Program-made: the position numbers and the translations under genes
Part shown: in pieces, positions 32,818 to 42,286 of the stretch
How the letters are laid out: each line of letters opens with the position of its first letter
Position numbering within the stretch: the stretch's first letter is position 1
The notes under the pieces: generated by a model
Databases searched by the model: none
What the model saw: only the letters and a program-made list of their open reading frames with translations
Told to the model about the DNA's origin: nothing
NCBI GenBank assembly: GCA_964394145.1
Contig: CAYMVL010000020.1
Span: 9,215-73,214 of the forward strand
Direction of reading: 5' to 3'
DNA length: 64,000 bases
Origin: JAFGBN01 sp964394145
GTDB taxonomy: Bacteria; Chloroflexota; Dehalococcoidia; GIF9; AB-539-J10

Positions 32818-33378
32818 ATGCCCGAAAAAGTACTCTTAACGTCTACGGACATCAGGTGTGCCCTATTCCGCATTGCTCGCGAGATAGTAGAAAGGAACAG
32901 AGACGCCGGAAATCTTGTGCTTGTGGGGATGCGAAGGCGCGGGGTGCCTCTGGCCAAGCGCATAGCTCAAATCATCGAAGGATTTGAAGCAGTCTCAATC
33001 CCTGTAGCTGCTCTAGACATAGCGCTTTACCGTGATGATGTCCGTCCTTCGCAGTCACAGTCAGCGGTCCATAGTATCGATAGCTCTGTGGACGTCGCCG
33101 GCAAAGACGTAATACTGGTTGATGATGTCCTTTTTACCGGACGGAGTATACGGGCAGCTATGGATGCTCTTGTGGACTTAGGCCGCCCCAAATCCATCCA
33201 GTTGGCTGTGCTTATTGACCGCGGCCATCGGGAACTTCCTATACGAGCCGATTATGTAGGCAAGAATATACCAAGCTCCAGGGATGAGAAAATACAGGTT
33301 CAGTTGGAGGGAACCGACGGTGTGGATGCAGTCACAATTGTGGGTCCGGCCAAAACTCGGCCTTCAAGGGGTGATTAA
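32818..33378 (+). CDS. pyrR: PyrR, pyr operon RNA-binding attenuator and uracil phosphoribosyltransferase
   Basis: A 186-residue PyrR. The PRPP motif VILVDDVLFTGRSIRAAMD and the LVGMRRRGVPLAKR segment are characteristic. It senses UMP/UTP, binds the leader loop and promotes termination, and many members also make UMP from uracil. The start is the ATG at 32818, placed by AGGAGG 8 nt upstream. The longer frame from 32788 runs through the terminator and is not coding. It is the first gene of the operon, 12 nt before pyrB. Confidence 0.97.
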   Translation: MPEKVLLTSTDIRCALFRIAREIVERNRDAGNLVLVGMRRRGVPLAKRIAQIIEGFEAVSIPVAALDIALYRDDVRPSQSQSAVHSIDSSVDVAGKDVILVDDVLFTGRSIRAAMDALVDLGRPKSIQLAVLIDRGHRELPIRADYVGKNIPSSRDEKIQVQLEGTDGVDAVTIVGPAKTRPSRGD

Positions 33379-33390
33379 GAAGAGGCTTTG

Positions 33391-34788
33391 ATGAATCTGG
33401 CAGGCAGGAGCGTAGTAACAATAAGCGACTTATCGAACGGGGAAATCGAGGGATTGTTCTCCTTGTCCGACGAAATGTCAAATTCAATGGACAGACAGTC
33501 TGGAGTGTGCCGTGGAAAGATTATGGCCAGCTTGTTTTTCGAGCCGAGCACCAGAACACGACTGTCTTTCGAGGCTGCAATGCTCAGGCTCGGGGGCAAA
33601 ATCATAAGCGCAATCGAGATGGGTTCAACATCCCTAGCCAAAGGCGAAAGCCTTGCTGACATGGCCAGGGTGCTGGGAAGTTATGCCGATATAATTGTCA
33701 TCCGACACCCCTGGGAGGGAGCAGCTAGGGTAGTAGCCGACTATGCCGGTATCCCTGTAATAAATGCCGGTGACGGAGGTCATGAACATCCTACTCAGAC
33801 GCTATGCGATCTTTACACTATCGCGAAAGAAAGACACACAATTAGAGGCCTGAAGATTGCTCTATGGGGAGACCTAAAGTATGGGCGAACTGTGCATTCG
33901 CTTATCTATGCTCTGGCGAGGTTTGGTGCCACGATCCTCTTCCGGCCCGTCCCGGGTCTTGAGACACCGGAGCATATTCTGAGGAAGCTAACTGCTGAAT
34001 ACAAAGGTGAGCTGAAAAAATATGAGACCCTGAACCAATCAGTCAAAGGGAAAACCTTCCCACTGGATGCCATATACATAACACCGGGTAGCCCACATCA
34101 ACTCGCAATGCTGCCTGACATTGATATTCAAGTCGAACTGAAGTCAGGCGTTGACGCTCTCTATGTCACCAGACTTCAGAAGGAAAGACTTGAAGCTGCT
34201 ACAGAAGCACAAGACTATCCCGTAGTGGACAAGAAGCTGCTCAAAGAAAAGCAGTTCAGAAAGACAATTATCATGCATCCACTGCCTCGCGTTGACGAGC
34301 TGGCCTACGAGATGGATGCCGACCCCAGAAGTATGTACTTCAAGCAAGCGGCTCGCGGTGTGCCTGTCAGAATGGCACTCATAGCGCTTCTCCTGGGAGC
34401 TAAGGAGGTCGCAATTCCCAGGGAGGATGATTCTCGCATCGAAAAGATAGACTACCCCTCTTACAGGCGGCATTCCGGGCTCAGGTGTCCCAATCCACTT
34501 TGCGTGTCCAACCAGGGAACAGAGACCAGATACATTAAGCCTGAGTTCAAGATAGTAAGCATGGAGCCTTTGATACTAAGGTGTGCCTACTGCGAACATG
34601 AGCTTCATCCCCCGTATATTGCAAGCTCAGACTGGCACGAAGGGAAGTTGGAGAATAAGAAATACCATAGCGCTGATAGCAGCTTTGTTAGAAGGATTAA
34701 ACCCGAGAATCTAATCATTTTTGGCTCAAGGGACGTAGCTGAAGCATGGGGCTTCAAGCCCAGTCGCTATGCCAGGATAGTAGCGTGA
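33391..34788 (+). CDS. pyrB: Aspartate carbamoyltransferase fused to a PyrI-like zinc domain
   Basis: Makes carbamoyl aspartate. Residues 1 to about 335 are the catalytic chain, with the phosphate-binding FFEPSTRTRLSFE, the HPTQTLCDLYTI loop and HPLPRVDELAYEMD. A C-terminal extension holds Cys at 366, 371, 398 and 401 in the C-x4-C-x26-C-x2-C pattern of the PyrI regulatory chain (CPNPLC ... CAYCEHE). The PyrI nucleotide-binding domain is missing. About 65 further residues follow. Its stop overlaps the pyrC start by 1 nt. Confidence 0.95.
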   Translation: MNLAGRSVVTISDLSNGEIEGLFSLSDEMSNSMDRQSGVCRGKIMASLFFEPSTRTRLSFEAAMLRLGGKIISAIEMGSTSLAKGESLADMARVLGSYADIIVIRHPWEGAARVVADYAGIPVINAGDGGHEHPTQTLCDLYTIAKERHTIRGLKIALWGDLKYGRTVHSLIYALARFGATILFRPVPGLETPEHILRKLTAEYKGELKKYETLNQSVKGKTFPLDAIYITPGSPHQLAMLPDIDIQVELKSGVDALYVTRLQKERLEAATEAQDYPVVDKKLLKEKQFRKTIIMHPLPRVDELAYEMDADPRSMYFKQAARGVPVRMALIALLLGAKEVAIPREDDSRIEKIDYPSYRRHSGLRCPNPLCVSNQGTETRYIKPEFKIVSMEPLILRCAYCEHELHPPYIASSDWHEGKLENKKYHSADSSFVRRIKPENLIIFGSRDVAEAWGFKPSRYARIVA

Positions 34789-36164
34789 TGATTAACAACA
34801 AATCTATCCCTTTGCTTATCAAGGGTGGCCACATAATTGACCCGGGGCAAGATCTGGATCAGGTTGCTGACTTGCTTATTTCTAGAGGCGAGGTTACGCA
34901 ACTGGGAGGCGCTATCACCACGACCGGAGCCGGGCAACATGAAGTGATAGATGCCACAGGCCTGGTCCTTTCTCCCGGTTTTACAGACATTCACTGTCAC
35001 CTCCGTGAGCCGGGCTTTGCAGACAAAGAGACCATCGCCACAGGGACAAAAGCAGCAGCTAAGGGCGGATTTGCTACTGTCTGTTGCATGGCAAATACAA
35101 ACCCGCCTCTGGATAACCGCGACATTCTAGATTGGGTGAAGCGAAAGGCGAAGGAAGACGGCTCGGTTGATGTCTTCCCTATAGGCTGTATCACAAGACA
35201 ACGTGAAGGGAAAGAAGTCTGCAACATGGAGGAGCTGGCTGAAGCTGGAGTCGTCGCTTTTAGCGACGACGGAGACTCGGTAGCAGACTCGCAGGTTATG
35301 CGTCGCGCTATGGACTGTAGTCGAGACCTTGGCTTACCAATCATTGAACACTGTGAAGACAAGGCATTGAGCGACGGCGGAGCCATAAACGAAGGCAGGG
35401 TGTCAGCCATGCTGGGATTGAAAGGAATCCCGGCTGCTGCTGAGGAGGTAATCTTGGCTCGCGACCTCATTCTGGCAAAGCTAACAGGAACTAAGTTTCA
35501 TGTCGCGCATGTGAGTACCTGCGGCTCGGTGGAGCTCATACGTCAGGCTAAGGACAAGGGTGTCTCAGTCACCGCAGAAGTCACTCCCCACCACTTGACG
35601 TTAACGGAGGACAGAATTCTCCGTAAAGATGGCCTCGATTACGATACTAATGCCAAGGTCAACCCGCCGCTGCGAACAGAAGAGGACATAGAGTGCCTGA
35701 TTCGGGCGCTCAACGATGGAGTCATCGACGCCATTGCAACCGACCACGCCCCCCATAGTTCGAAAGACAAGGACTTTGGGCTGGCTCTGGCCGCTTTCGG
35801 CATAAGCGGGTTTGAGACCGCCTTCGGCTGTCTCATGGGACTGGTGCACGAAGGCAGGATAAGCCTGAACACGCTGATTTCAAAACTCACCCACGACCCG
35901 GCAAAGATTATTGGCAAAGATGCTGAATTAGGCACACTTAGATTGGGCGCTCCTGCTAACATAACCATATTCGACCCCAATCAGGAATGGGTAGTGAGCA
36001 GCAGGAATTTTGTCTCCAAAGGCAAAAATACTCCCTACGATGGCTACAAATTCAAGGGCAAGGTGATGGCAACCATTGTGAATGGCAGGATAGCTTATCT
36101 GGATGATTCCCTTGCTACACTAAGCCGCACCGTCTTACCTTTGTCTTTGAAGGGAGAGAGCTAA
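34788..36164 (+). CDS. pyrC: Dihydroorotase
   Basis: A 458-residue type I dihydroorotase. The zinc ligands are in DIHCHLREPG, in IIEHCEDK, in HVAHVST, and in ATDHAPHS. The carboxylated Lys position of type II enzymes is not obvious. The start is the ATG at 34788, which overlaps the pyrB stop (TGATG). A frame reaching 34746 lies within pyrB and is not supported. It closes the ring of carbamoyl aspartate in the third pathway step. Confidence 0.96.
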   Translation: MINNKSIPLLIKGGHIIDPGQDLDQVADLLISRGEVTQLGGAITTTGAGQHEVIDATGLVLSPGFTDIHCHLREPGFADKETIATGTKAAAKGGFATVCCMANTNPPLDNRDILDWVKRKAKEDGSVDVFPIGCITRQREGKEVCNMEELAEAGVVAFSDDGDSVADSQVMRRAMDCSRDLGLPIIEHCEDKALSDGGAINEGRVSAMLGLKGIPAAAEEVILARDLILAKLTGTKFHVAHVSTCGSVELIRQAKDKGVSVTAEVTPHHLTLTEDRILRKDGLDYDTNAKVNPPLRTEEDIECLIRALNDGVIDAIATDHAPHSSKDKDFGLALAAFGISGFETAFGCLMGLVHEGRISLNTLISKLTHDPAKIIGKDAELGTLRLGAPANITIFDPNQEWVVSSRNFVSKGKNTPYDGYKFKGKVMATIVNGRIAYLDDSLATLSRTVLPLSLKGES

Positions 36165-36165
36165 G

Positions 36166-36246
36166 ATGAGACTGATGAAAACCCTGGAACAAACGGGCCT
36201 TTCGCAAATTTTTCAACATCGCAGGCTGAGATATCATGGCAAATGA
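36166..36246 (+). CDS. Possible 26-residue leader peptide between pyrC and carA
   Basis: ATG at 36166 follows the pyrC stop by 1 nt and has GGGAGAG 7 nt upstream. The frame ends with TGA at 36246, overlapping the first codons of carA (ATG at 36236). carA itself has only a weak ribosome binding site, so translation of this peptide could feed ribosomes to carA. The peptide is basic at its end (FQHRRLRYHGK). There is no homology to a known family. Confidence 0.35.
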   Translation: MRLMKTLEQTGLSQIFQHRRLRYHGK

Positions 36247-37348
36247 AGCAATTCTAATTCTTGAGGACGGGTTAGTCTACCGGGGCGAGGCATTTGGCGC
36301 CGAGACCACTACCTACGGTGAGGTGGTCTTCGACACCAGTATGGTCGGCTACCAGGAGATGCTTACCGATCCGTCCTTCGCAGGCCAGATTCTGGTCCCT
36401 ACATACCCTCTAGTCGGCAATTACGGCATCAACGAGGCCGATTTTGAGTCCAGACAGATTCAGGCCAGGGGCTTGGCAGTCCGCGAATATTGCCCTCAAC
36501 CCAGCCACTGGCAGAGCACCCGCACTATAAATGAGTTCCTCATGGCTTATAACATCCCTGGCATCAGCGGTATAGACACCCGGGCCCTGACCCGCCATAT
36601 ACGCGCGGAAGGAGCCATGATGGGGATGCTGACCTCAGAAATGACGGCTGAAGAGGCATTGCTGGAGCTGAAAAAGCTGCCGCGATATGACTCAGTCAAT
36701 TTCGTCAAGCAGGTGAGTACCGGAAACCTGTACCAATGGGAATGCAGTAGGAGCGATGACCGCTCGGTATCATTGCCGGCGCAGCAAAGCACTCCCAATA
36801 TTGTAGTCGTTGACTTAGGCCTGAAATACAGTGTACCGCGCATATTAGCTCAACTTGGCTGCCAGGTGACTATCGTTCCCTGCAGCACCTCTGCGGAGGA
36901 CATAGAGTCTTTACGTCCCGATGGAATTATCCTTTCCTCTGGCCCCGGAGACCCGGCCTATCTCGATGATATAACGGACACCGTAAAGAAGCTGCTGGGT
37001 AAGAAGCCCGTGATGGGCATATGCATGGGATTACAGCTCATAGCCAGAGCATCAGGGGCCAAGAGCTTCAAACTGAAGTTTGGACATCGAGGCGGCAACC
37101 ATCCCGTGCGTGATTTGGCTACAGGCAAGGTATACATCACCGCCCAGAATCACGGCTACGCCATAGATGCCGATACACTAAAGGGAGGCCTTGAGGTCAG
37201 CCACATAAACCTGAACGATGGTACGGTCGAAGGCCTGACGCACCGTGACCTGCCCATACTCGCCATACAGTACCACTCCGAAGCCGCCCCCGGCCCGCTG
37301 GACAGCATGTATTTATTTGACAGATTTCTGGAAATGGTGAGGGGGTGA
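36236..37348 (+). CDS. carA: Carbamoyl phosphate synthase small (glutaminase) subunit
   Basis: A 370-residue class I amidotransferase that supplies ammonia from glutamine to CarB. The N-terminal domain carries the typical ILEDGLVYRGEAFGA and TDPSFAGQI motifs. The catalytic Cys263 is in MGICMGLQL, with His and Glu in QYHSEAAPGPLD. The large subunit is not directly next to it: an unrelated AbiJ-like gene is inserted between carA and carB. Confidence 0.96.
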   Translation: MANEAILILEDGLVYRGEAFGAETTTYGEVVFDTSMVGYQEMLTDPSFAGQILVPTYPLVGNYGINEADFESRQIQARGLAVREYCPQPSHWQSTRTINEFLMAYNIPGISGIDTRALTRHIRAEGAMMGMLTSEMTAEEALLELKKLPRYDSVNFVKQVSTGNLYQWECSRSDDRSVSLPAQQSTPNIVVVDLGLKYSVPRILAQLGCQVTIVPCSTSAEDIESLRPDGIILSSGPGDPAYLDDITDTVKKLLGKKPVMGICMGLQLIARASGAKSFKLKFGHRGGNHPVRDLATGKVYITAQNHGYAIDADTLKGGLEVSHINLNDGTVEGLTHRDLPILAIQYHSEAAPGPLDSMYLFDRFLEMVRG

Positions 37349-37351
37349 AAG

Positions 37352-38176
37352 ATGTTTGCTGAGCTGTTCTCTAACCGCTACGGTTTGAGGCCGACGCCAG
37401 AAGGGCTAATGTACGAAGATGTGCCTGAACGAGCCAGAGTAGGTCTCTATCACATAGTAAGGCAGTTTTTTGGGAAAGAATACGGGAACCTGTACACCGC
37501 TCTTTGTATAGCGTTGCGCAACCCGGTCGATCACCAAGTAGAGTTAACGGGGCCCCACTTTGCGTCTTTAGCCATAGAAAAGTTGGTTATGAATTGTCAG
37601 TGGTGCCAATTCTATGATATCTGTCAAGTCATGTGGGAGAGCCTAGAATACAAGAGGGATAGGGACAATCTCTCGGCAGAGATTAACGCTCTGTTCAGAG
37701 AAGAACACCTAGGATTTGAACTTAGAGACAGCAAAGTTGAGAAGATTGGCTCTGGATTTATTGACGCTCGTGTTAAAGAAGCACGATATCTGCTCAAAGA
37801 GCCTGAATTTGAAGGAGCGGACAAGCATTTCGAGAAAGCCTTGAAAGCACTCAATACTCGCCCAAATCCTGATGTTGAAAACTGTATAAAGGATGCTGTC
37901 GCCGCCATTGAATCTGTCGGTAGAATTATAGCTAACGATGACAAGGCTCTCCTTAGCAAAACTATTAAAGACATGGCTAATAATGGACTCATCCCAAAGC
38001 CACTAGATGAAGCAATCCAAAAAATCTATGCGTATCGGGGAGACCAACCAGGAGTAACTCACGGGTTAGTCGGAACATCAAAAGTTACGGTTGATGAGGC
38101 TGAGTTCGTGTTAGCTATTTCGGCAGCAATAATCATATATTTAGTTAAGAAGGGGCAGCATGTCCAAAATATCTAA
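37352..38176 (+). CDS. AbiJ-like protein (AbiJ_NTD4-type N-terminus plus HEPN-like C-terminus) inside carAB
   Basis: A 274-residue protein resembling AbiJ-type abortive infection proteins. The N-terminus (FSNRYGLRP, then LYTALCIALR and FYDICQVMWESL) fits the AbiJ_NTD4 pattern. The C-terminus (NPDVENCIKDAVAAIESVGR ... ALLSKTIKDM ... IQKIYAYRGDQPGVTHGL) fits the HEPN/Abi C-terminal domain, where many members have a GIRHA ending. Here it reads GVTHG, so nuclease activity is uncertain. It starts 3 nt after carA and overlaps carB by 17 nt, so it is co-translated with a biosynthetic complex. Confidence 0.8.
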   Translation: MFAELFSNRYGLRPTPEGLMYEDVPERARVGLYHIVRQFFGKEYGNLYTALCIALRNPVDHQVELTGPHFASLAIEKLVMNCQWCQFYDICQVMWESLEYKRDRDNLSAEINALFREEHLGFELRDSKVEKIGSGFIDARVKEARYLLKEPEFEGADKHFEKALKALNTRPNPDVENCIKDAVAAIESVGRIIANDDKALLSKTIKDMANNGLIPKPLDEAIQKIYAYRGDQPGVTHGLVGTSKVTVDEAEFVLAISAAIIIYLVKKGQHVQNI

Positions 38177-41100
38177 AGTCTTGGTGATTGGCTCGGGCCC
38201 GATAATAATCGGGCAGGCGGCGGAGTTCGACTATTCCGGTACCCAGGCATGCCGGGCCCTGCGAGAAGAAGGCGTTACCACAGTACTTGTAAACTCAAAT
38301 CCGGCTACCATCATGACCGACGAGGGTATCGCCGATATCGTCTATGTCGAGCCGCTGACCGTAGAAGTGCTGGCCCGTATAATTGAGCGAGAGCGCCCCG
38401 ACGGCCTGCTTCCCACGCTCGGAGGCCAGACAGGGCTTAACCTGGCCGTCGAGCTGGCCGATGCGGGTGTGCTGGAGAAATACAATGTCCGGTCTCTGGG
38501 CACATCCATAGACACGATAAAGAAGGCTGAAGAGAGGTCCCTGTTCAAGAAGTTACTCGTCGATATCAGTGAGCCCGTGCCTGCAAGCGCCACAGTGAAG
38601 TCCGTAAGAGAAGCAAAGGAGCTGGCAGAGGCTATCGGTCTGCCCCTGATTGTCCGTCCCTCTTTCACCCTGGGAGGAACAGGAGGAGGCATTGCTCACA
38701 CAATGGAGGAACTGGAGCAGATAAGCGGCTATGGCCTGGCCAGCAGCATGAGCCATGAGGTCCTGGTGGAGCAATGCCTGCTGGGTTGGAAGGAAATTGA
38801 ATTTGAAGTCATGCGGGATGCTGCCGACAATTGCATTGCCGTCTGCATCATGGAAAACGTTGATCCGATGGGTGTGCATACCGGAGATAGCATTGTGGTG
38901 GCTCCGAGCCAGACCCTCAACGACAGAGAGTACCAGATGCTCAGGTCAGCAAGCATTAGAATTATAAGAGCCCTGGGTATCGAAGGTGGCTGCAACATCC
39001 AGTTTGCCCTGACTCCCCACCCCATAGTCGCCGAAAAATGGGCTCCAGACCAGAAAGAAGTTAAGGAGAGCCATTACTACGTAATCGAGGTCAACCCGCG
39101 CGTCAGCCGCAGCTCGGCCCTGGCCAGTAAAGCCACCGGCTATCCTATTGCCCGCGTCGCTGCCAAGATAGCCATAGGAAGGACGCTGGACGAAATTCCT
39201 AACAAAGTCACCGGCAAAACGCTGGCATCTTTCGAGCCGGCCGTAGACTACTGCGTGGTGAAGATCCCCAGGTGGCCTTTTGACAAATTTGCCCTGGGAG
39301 ACCGGGGCGTTGGCAGTCAGATGAAAGCTACGGGAGAAGTGATGGCTATCGACAGATGCTTCGAGGCTGCTCTACAGAAAGGAATCCGTTCCCTTGAATT
39401 TGGCAATCGAAGTCTACTATGGGAAGCCCCGGGTTGGTCCAAGCTGGAGGGGATTGATTCCTACCCGCTTCATCCCAACGACTTAAGAATATGGGCAATT
39501 ATGGCAGCGCTGAGAAGGAAGGCAAGCCCTGAAGAACTATCACAGCGTACCGGCATAGACCCCTGGTTCATTCATAAGTTCAAGAGCATTGTGGACATGG
39601 AGAAGAGGCTTCTATCTGAGCCGCTAAAGCCGGAGCTTCTGCTGCAGGCGAAGCGGCTTGGCTTCTCAGATGAGCAGGTCGGAACTTTAGCCGATAGGCT
39701 GCCCGAGCAGGTGAGACAAGTCCGCCAGCAGTGGCAAATCATTCCCGTTTACAAGATGGTTGATACCTGTGCCGCCGAATTTGATGCTGAGACTCCATAC
39801 TTTTATAGCACCTACGAGAGGGAGAGCGAAGCCAGACCGTTGGAGGGTAAGAAGGCGGTGGTTATCAGCAGCGGCCCTATACGCATTGGACAGGGAATAG
39901 AGTTTGACTATTGCTGTGTCCATTCAGCCTGGGCGCTCCAGGAAGCAGGGATTAAGAGCATAATGGTTAATTCAAACCCGGAAACAGTATCCACTGATTT
40001 TGACACCAGCGACCGCCTTTACTTCGAGGCGCTAGATGAGGAAAGCATTCGAGATATACTGGAAAACGAAGGTGAGGCCGGCTCTATTGTCCAGTTTGGT
40101 GGCCAGACACCAATCAACCTGGCCCAGCCCCTCGCCCGTTGCAACCTGCCGATACTGGGCTCCGGCGCCGAAGCTATAGACATAGCGGAGGACCGCCGCC
40201 GCTTTGAAGATTTCATGGACAGGTTGGGTGTCCCCCAGCCACCCGGGGCCGGCGTATCCTCCGTCAATGAAGCATTAAATGTAGCCAGGTCTTTAGGCTA
40301 TCCTTTGCTGGTACGGCCTAGCTATGTCTTGGGCGGCAGGGCCATGGAAATCGTTTATGGCGAGGCTGAAATGATTCGCTACCTCATCGAAGCGTTGCAG
40401 CTAGATAGCCAGCATCCTGTCCTTATTGATAAATATATACTGGGAAAGGAAGTTGAGGTCGACGCTGTTAGCGATGGAGAGAGGGTGCTTATACCGGGCA
40501 TAATGGAGCATATTGAGAAAGCGGGCGTGCACAGTGGCGACGCTTTGTCTATCTACCCCGGTATTGGCTTAACCAGACAAGAAGTAGAGACTATGGTGGA
40601 CTACACCACCAGAATAGGACTGGCCCTGCAAATCAAGGGTTTAATGAATGTCCAAATGGTAATCACAAGAAATAACGACAGTTCATCGGTGTATGTTTTC
40701 GAGGTGAATCCCCGTGCCAGCCGCACCATTCCATTTATCTCCAAGGTAACTGGTGTGCCTATGGTTCGCATTGCTACCAAGGTAATGGCTGGCATTAACC
40801 TTAAGGAACAGGGCTATAAGGGTGGCTTATACAGGAAACAAAGACTGGTGGGTATAAAGGCTCCCGTTTTCTCCATGTCCAAGCTGACCGGAGTGGATAG
40901 TTACCTTGGCCCTGAGATGAAATCTACAGGTGAGGTCCTGGGAATTGATTACAGTTTTGAGGCTGCTTTAGTCAAAGCGCTCCTTGCTGCCGGACTGATG
41001 TTACCACCGAAAGGTGGTTTGTTGCTCAGCATCTCCGATAGAGATAAAGCTGAATCCTTGCCCCTGATCAGAAAACTACATTCACTTGATTACAATCTCT

Positions 41101-41423
41101 ACGCTACTGAGGGAACAGCGGCACTGATTGAATCCGCCGGGCTTCCTGTCAATATGGTGACCAAGAAGTTAAGTGAAGGGCATCCCAATGTAGTTGATGT
41201 CATCAACGACAATTCTGTGGATGGAGTAGTGAATACAATAACCGGAGGTCGTGTTCCTCTGAAGGATGGATTCAGCATCAGGCGTGCTGCTGCGGAAAAA
41301 AGGATACCCTGTTTTACCTCGTTAGACACCGCACGAGTAGCCGTGGAAGCTCTGCTTCGTTCCAGACGGGACTTTACCGTTCAGCCACTCAGGGAATATT
41401 TAGCCAAGCCAAAAGGGAAGTGA
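38160..41423 (+). CDS. carB: Carbamoyl phosphate synthase large subunit
   Basis: A 1087-residue synthetase with two homologous ATP-grasp halves (residues about 1-400 and 560-935), an oligomerisation segment between them and a C-terminal MGS-like allosteric domain (from about 945). Paired motifs include SNPATIMTDEGIADIVYVEP and its second-half equivalent SNPETVSTDFDTSDRLYFE. The ATG at 38160 lies inside the AbiJ-like gene, and the stop overlaps the pyrK GTG by 4 nt. Confidence 0.97.
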   Translation: MSKISKVLVIGSGPIIIGQAAEFDYSGTQACRALREEGVTTVLVNSNPATIMTDEGIADIVYVEPLTVEVLARIIERERPDGLLPTLGGQTGLNLAVELADAGVLEKYNVRSLGTSIDTIKKAEERSLFKKLLVDISEPVPASATVKSVREAKELAEAIGLPLIVRPSFTLGGTGGGIAHTMEELEQISGYGLASSMSHEVLVEQCLLGWKEIEFEVMRDAADNCIAVCIMENVDPMGVHTGDSIVVAPSQTLNDREYQMLRSASIRIIRALGIEGGCNIQFALTPHPIVAEKWAPDQKEVKESHYYVIEVNPRVSRSSALASKATGYPIARVAAKIAIGRTLDEIPNKVTGKTLASFEPAVDYCVVKIPRWPFDKFALGDRGVGSQMKATGEVMAIDRCFEAALQKGIRSLEFGNRSLLWEAPGWSKLEGIDSYPLHPNDLRIWAIMAALRRKASPEELSQRTGIDPWFIHKFKSIVDMEKRLLSEPLKPELLLQAKRLGFSDEQVGTLADRLPEQVRQVRQQWQIIPVYKMVDTCAAEFDAETPYFYSTYERESEARPLEGKKAVVISSGPIRIGQGIEFDYCCVHSAWALQEAGIKSIMVNSNPETVSTDFDTSDRLYFEALDEESIRDILENEGEAGSIVQFGGQTPINLAQPLARCNLPILGSGAEAIDIAEDRRRFEDFMDRLGVPQPPGAGVSSVNEALNVARSLGYPLLVRPSYVLGGRAMEIVYGEAEMIRYLIEALQLDSQHPVLIDKYILGKEVEVDAVSDGERVLIPGIMEHIEKAGVHSGDALSIYPGIGLTRQEVETMVDYTTRIGLALQIKGLMNVQMVITRNNDSSSVYVFEVNPRASRTIPFISKVTGVPMVRIATKVMAGINLKEQGYKGGLYRKQRLVGIKAPVFSMSKLTGVDSYLGPEMKSTGEVLGIDYSFEAALVKALLAAGLMLPPKGGLLLSISDRDKAESLPLIRKLHSLDYNLYATEGTAALIESAGLPVNMVTKKLSEGHPNVVDVINDNSVDGVVNTITGGRVPLKDGFSIRRAAAEKRIPCFTSLDTARVAVEALLRSRRDFTVQPLREYLAKPKGK

Positions 41424-42286
41424 AACAGACTCTCGCCGTTGTAGTCTCCAATACGGAAATTATGCCCGGTGTAAATCTCATGTGGATTGAAGCACCAGAC
41501 ATAGCTATGGCCGCTCAGCCAGGACAGTTCATAACAATATACTGCGAGGGCTCGATACTACGTCGCCCTTTTAGCATTCATCAGGTTGCCACGCCGAGCA
41601 GAGCGAAGCAATCCCAAGTGGCTGTTCTATTCAGAGTTGTGGGTGAAGGTACTCTCTGGTTGTCTCAGCGCCAGGCAGGTGACAAAATAGATATTCTGGG
41701 ACCCTTAGGTAAGGGATTCAGTATCAAATCAACCTCAAGAAACCTGTTACTCTTAGCTGGAGGCATTGGCATTGCTCCGCTGCTATTCTTAGCCCAGCGC
41801 GCCGCATTGCAGCATTCGATTACTTTGATTCATGGCGCAAGCACGGCAAATCAGCTCTACCCTTCTTCACTTAAGGGAGGAAGCGGGAAGCCAGACCACC
41901 CCCGCACCTTACCAGAAAGCGTTCAATTCATTCCCGTTACTGAGGATGCTAGCATGGGCGTAAGAGGCATGATAACCGACATCGTGCCAGATTTTTTGGA
42001 CTGGGCTGACCAGGTGTTCGCCTGTGGCCCTTTATGTATGTATCAGGCGCTCGCAGTTCTCCTTAATGGCTCTAGCTCGAAGGCGGAGGAAAGGGATGCA
42101 GATAAAATACAGAGACAAGAGTCCAAGTTAAAGAAATGTCAGGTTTCTCTTGAAGTACGTCTCGGCTGTGGGATAGGAGCTTGTTACGGCTGCACTATAA
42201 GAACCAAGACTGGGGCGAAACAGGTATGCCAGGACGGCCCGGTATTTGAAATGGATGACATCATCTGGGAGGAAGTGAAAATATGA
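41420..42286 (+). CDS. pyrK: Dihydroorotate dehydrogenase electron transfer subunit
   Basis: A 288-residue flavoprotein that carries electrons from PyrD to NAD. The FAD-binding LRRPFSIHQV, the NAD site AGGIGIAPLLFLA and the 2Fe-2S motif C-x4-C-x2-C-x11-C in LGCGIGACYGC are present. A variable stretch of about 25 residues (SSKAEERDADKIQRQESK) precedes the cluster. It begins with GTG overlapping carB by 4 nt. Unusually, pyrD does not follow. A YjbQ-like gene does. Confidence 0.9.
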   Translation: MKQTLAVVVSNTEIMPGVNLMWIEAPDIAMAAQPGQFITIYCEGSILRRPFSIHQVATPSRAKQSQVAVLFRVVGEGTLWLSQRQAGDKIDILGPLGKGFSIKSTSRNLLLLAGGIGIAPLLFLAQRAALQHSITLIHGASTANQLYPSSLKGGSGKPDHPRTLPESVQFIPVTEDASMGVRGMITDIVPDFLDWADQVFACGPLCMYQALAVLLNGSSSKAEERDADKIQRQESKLKKCQVSLEVRLGCGIGACYGCTIRTKTGAKQVCQDGPVFEMDDIIWEEVKI

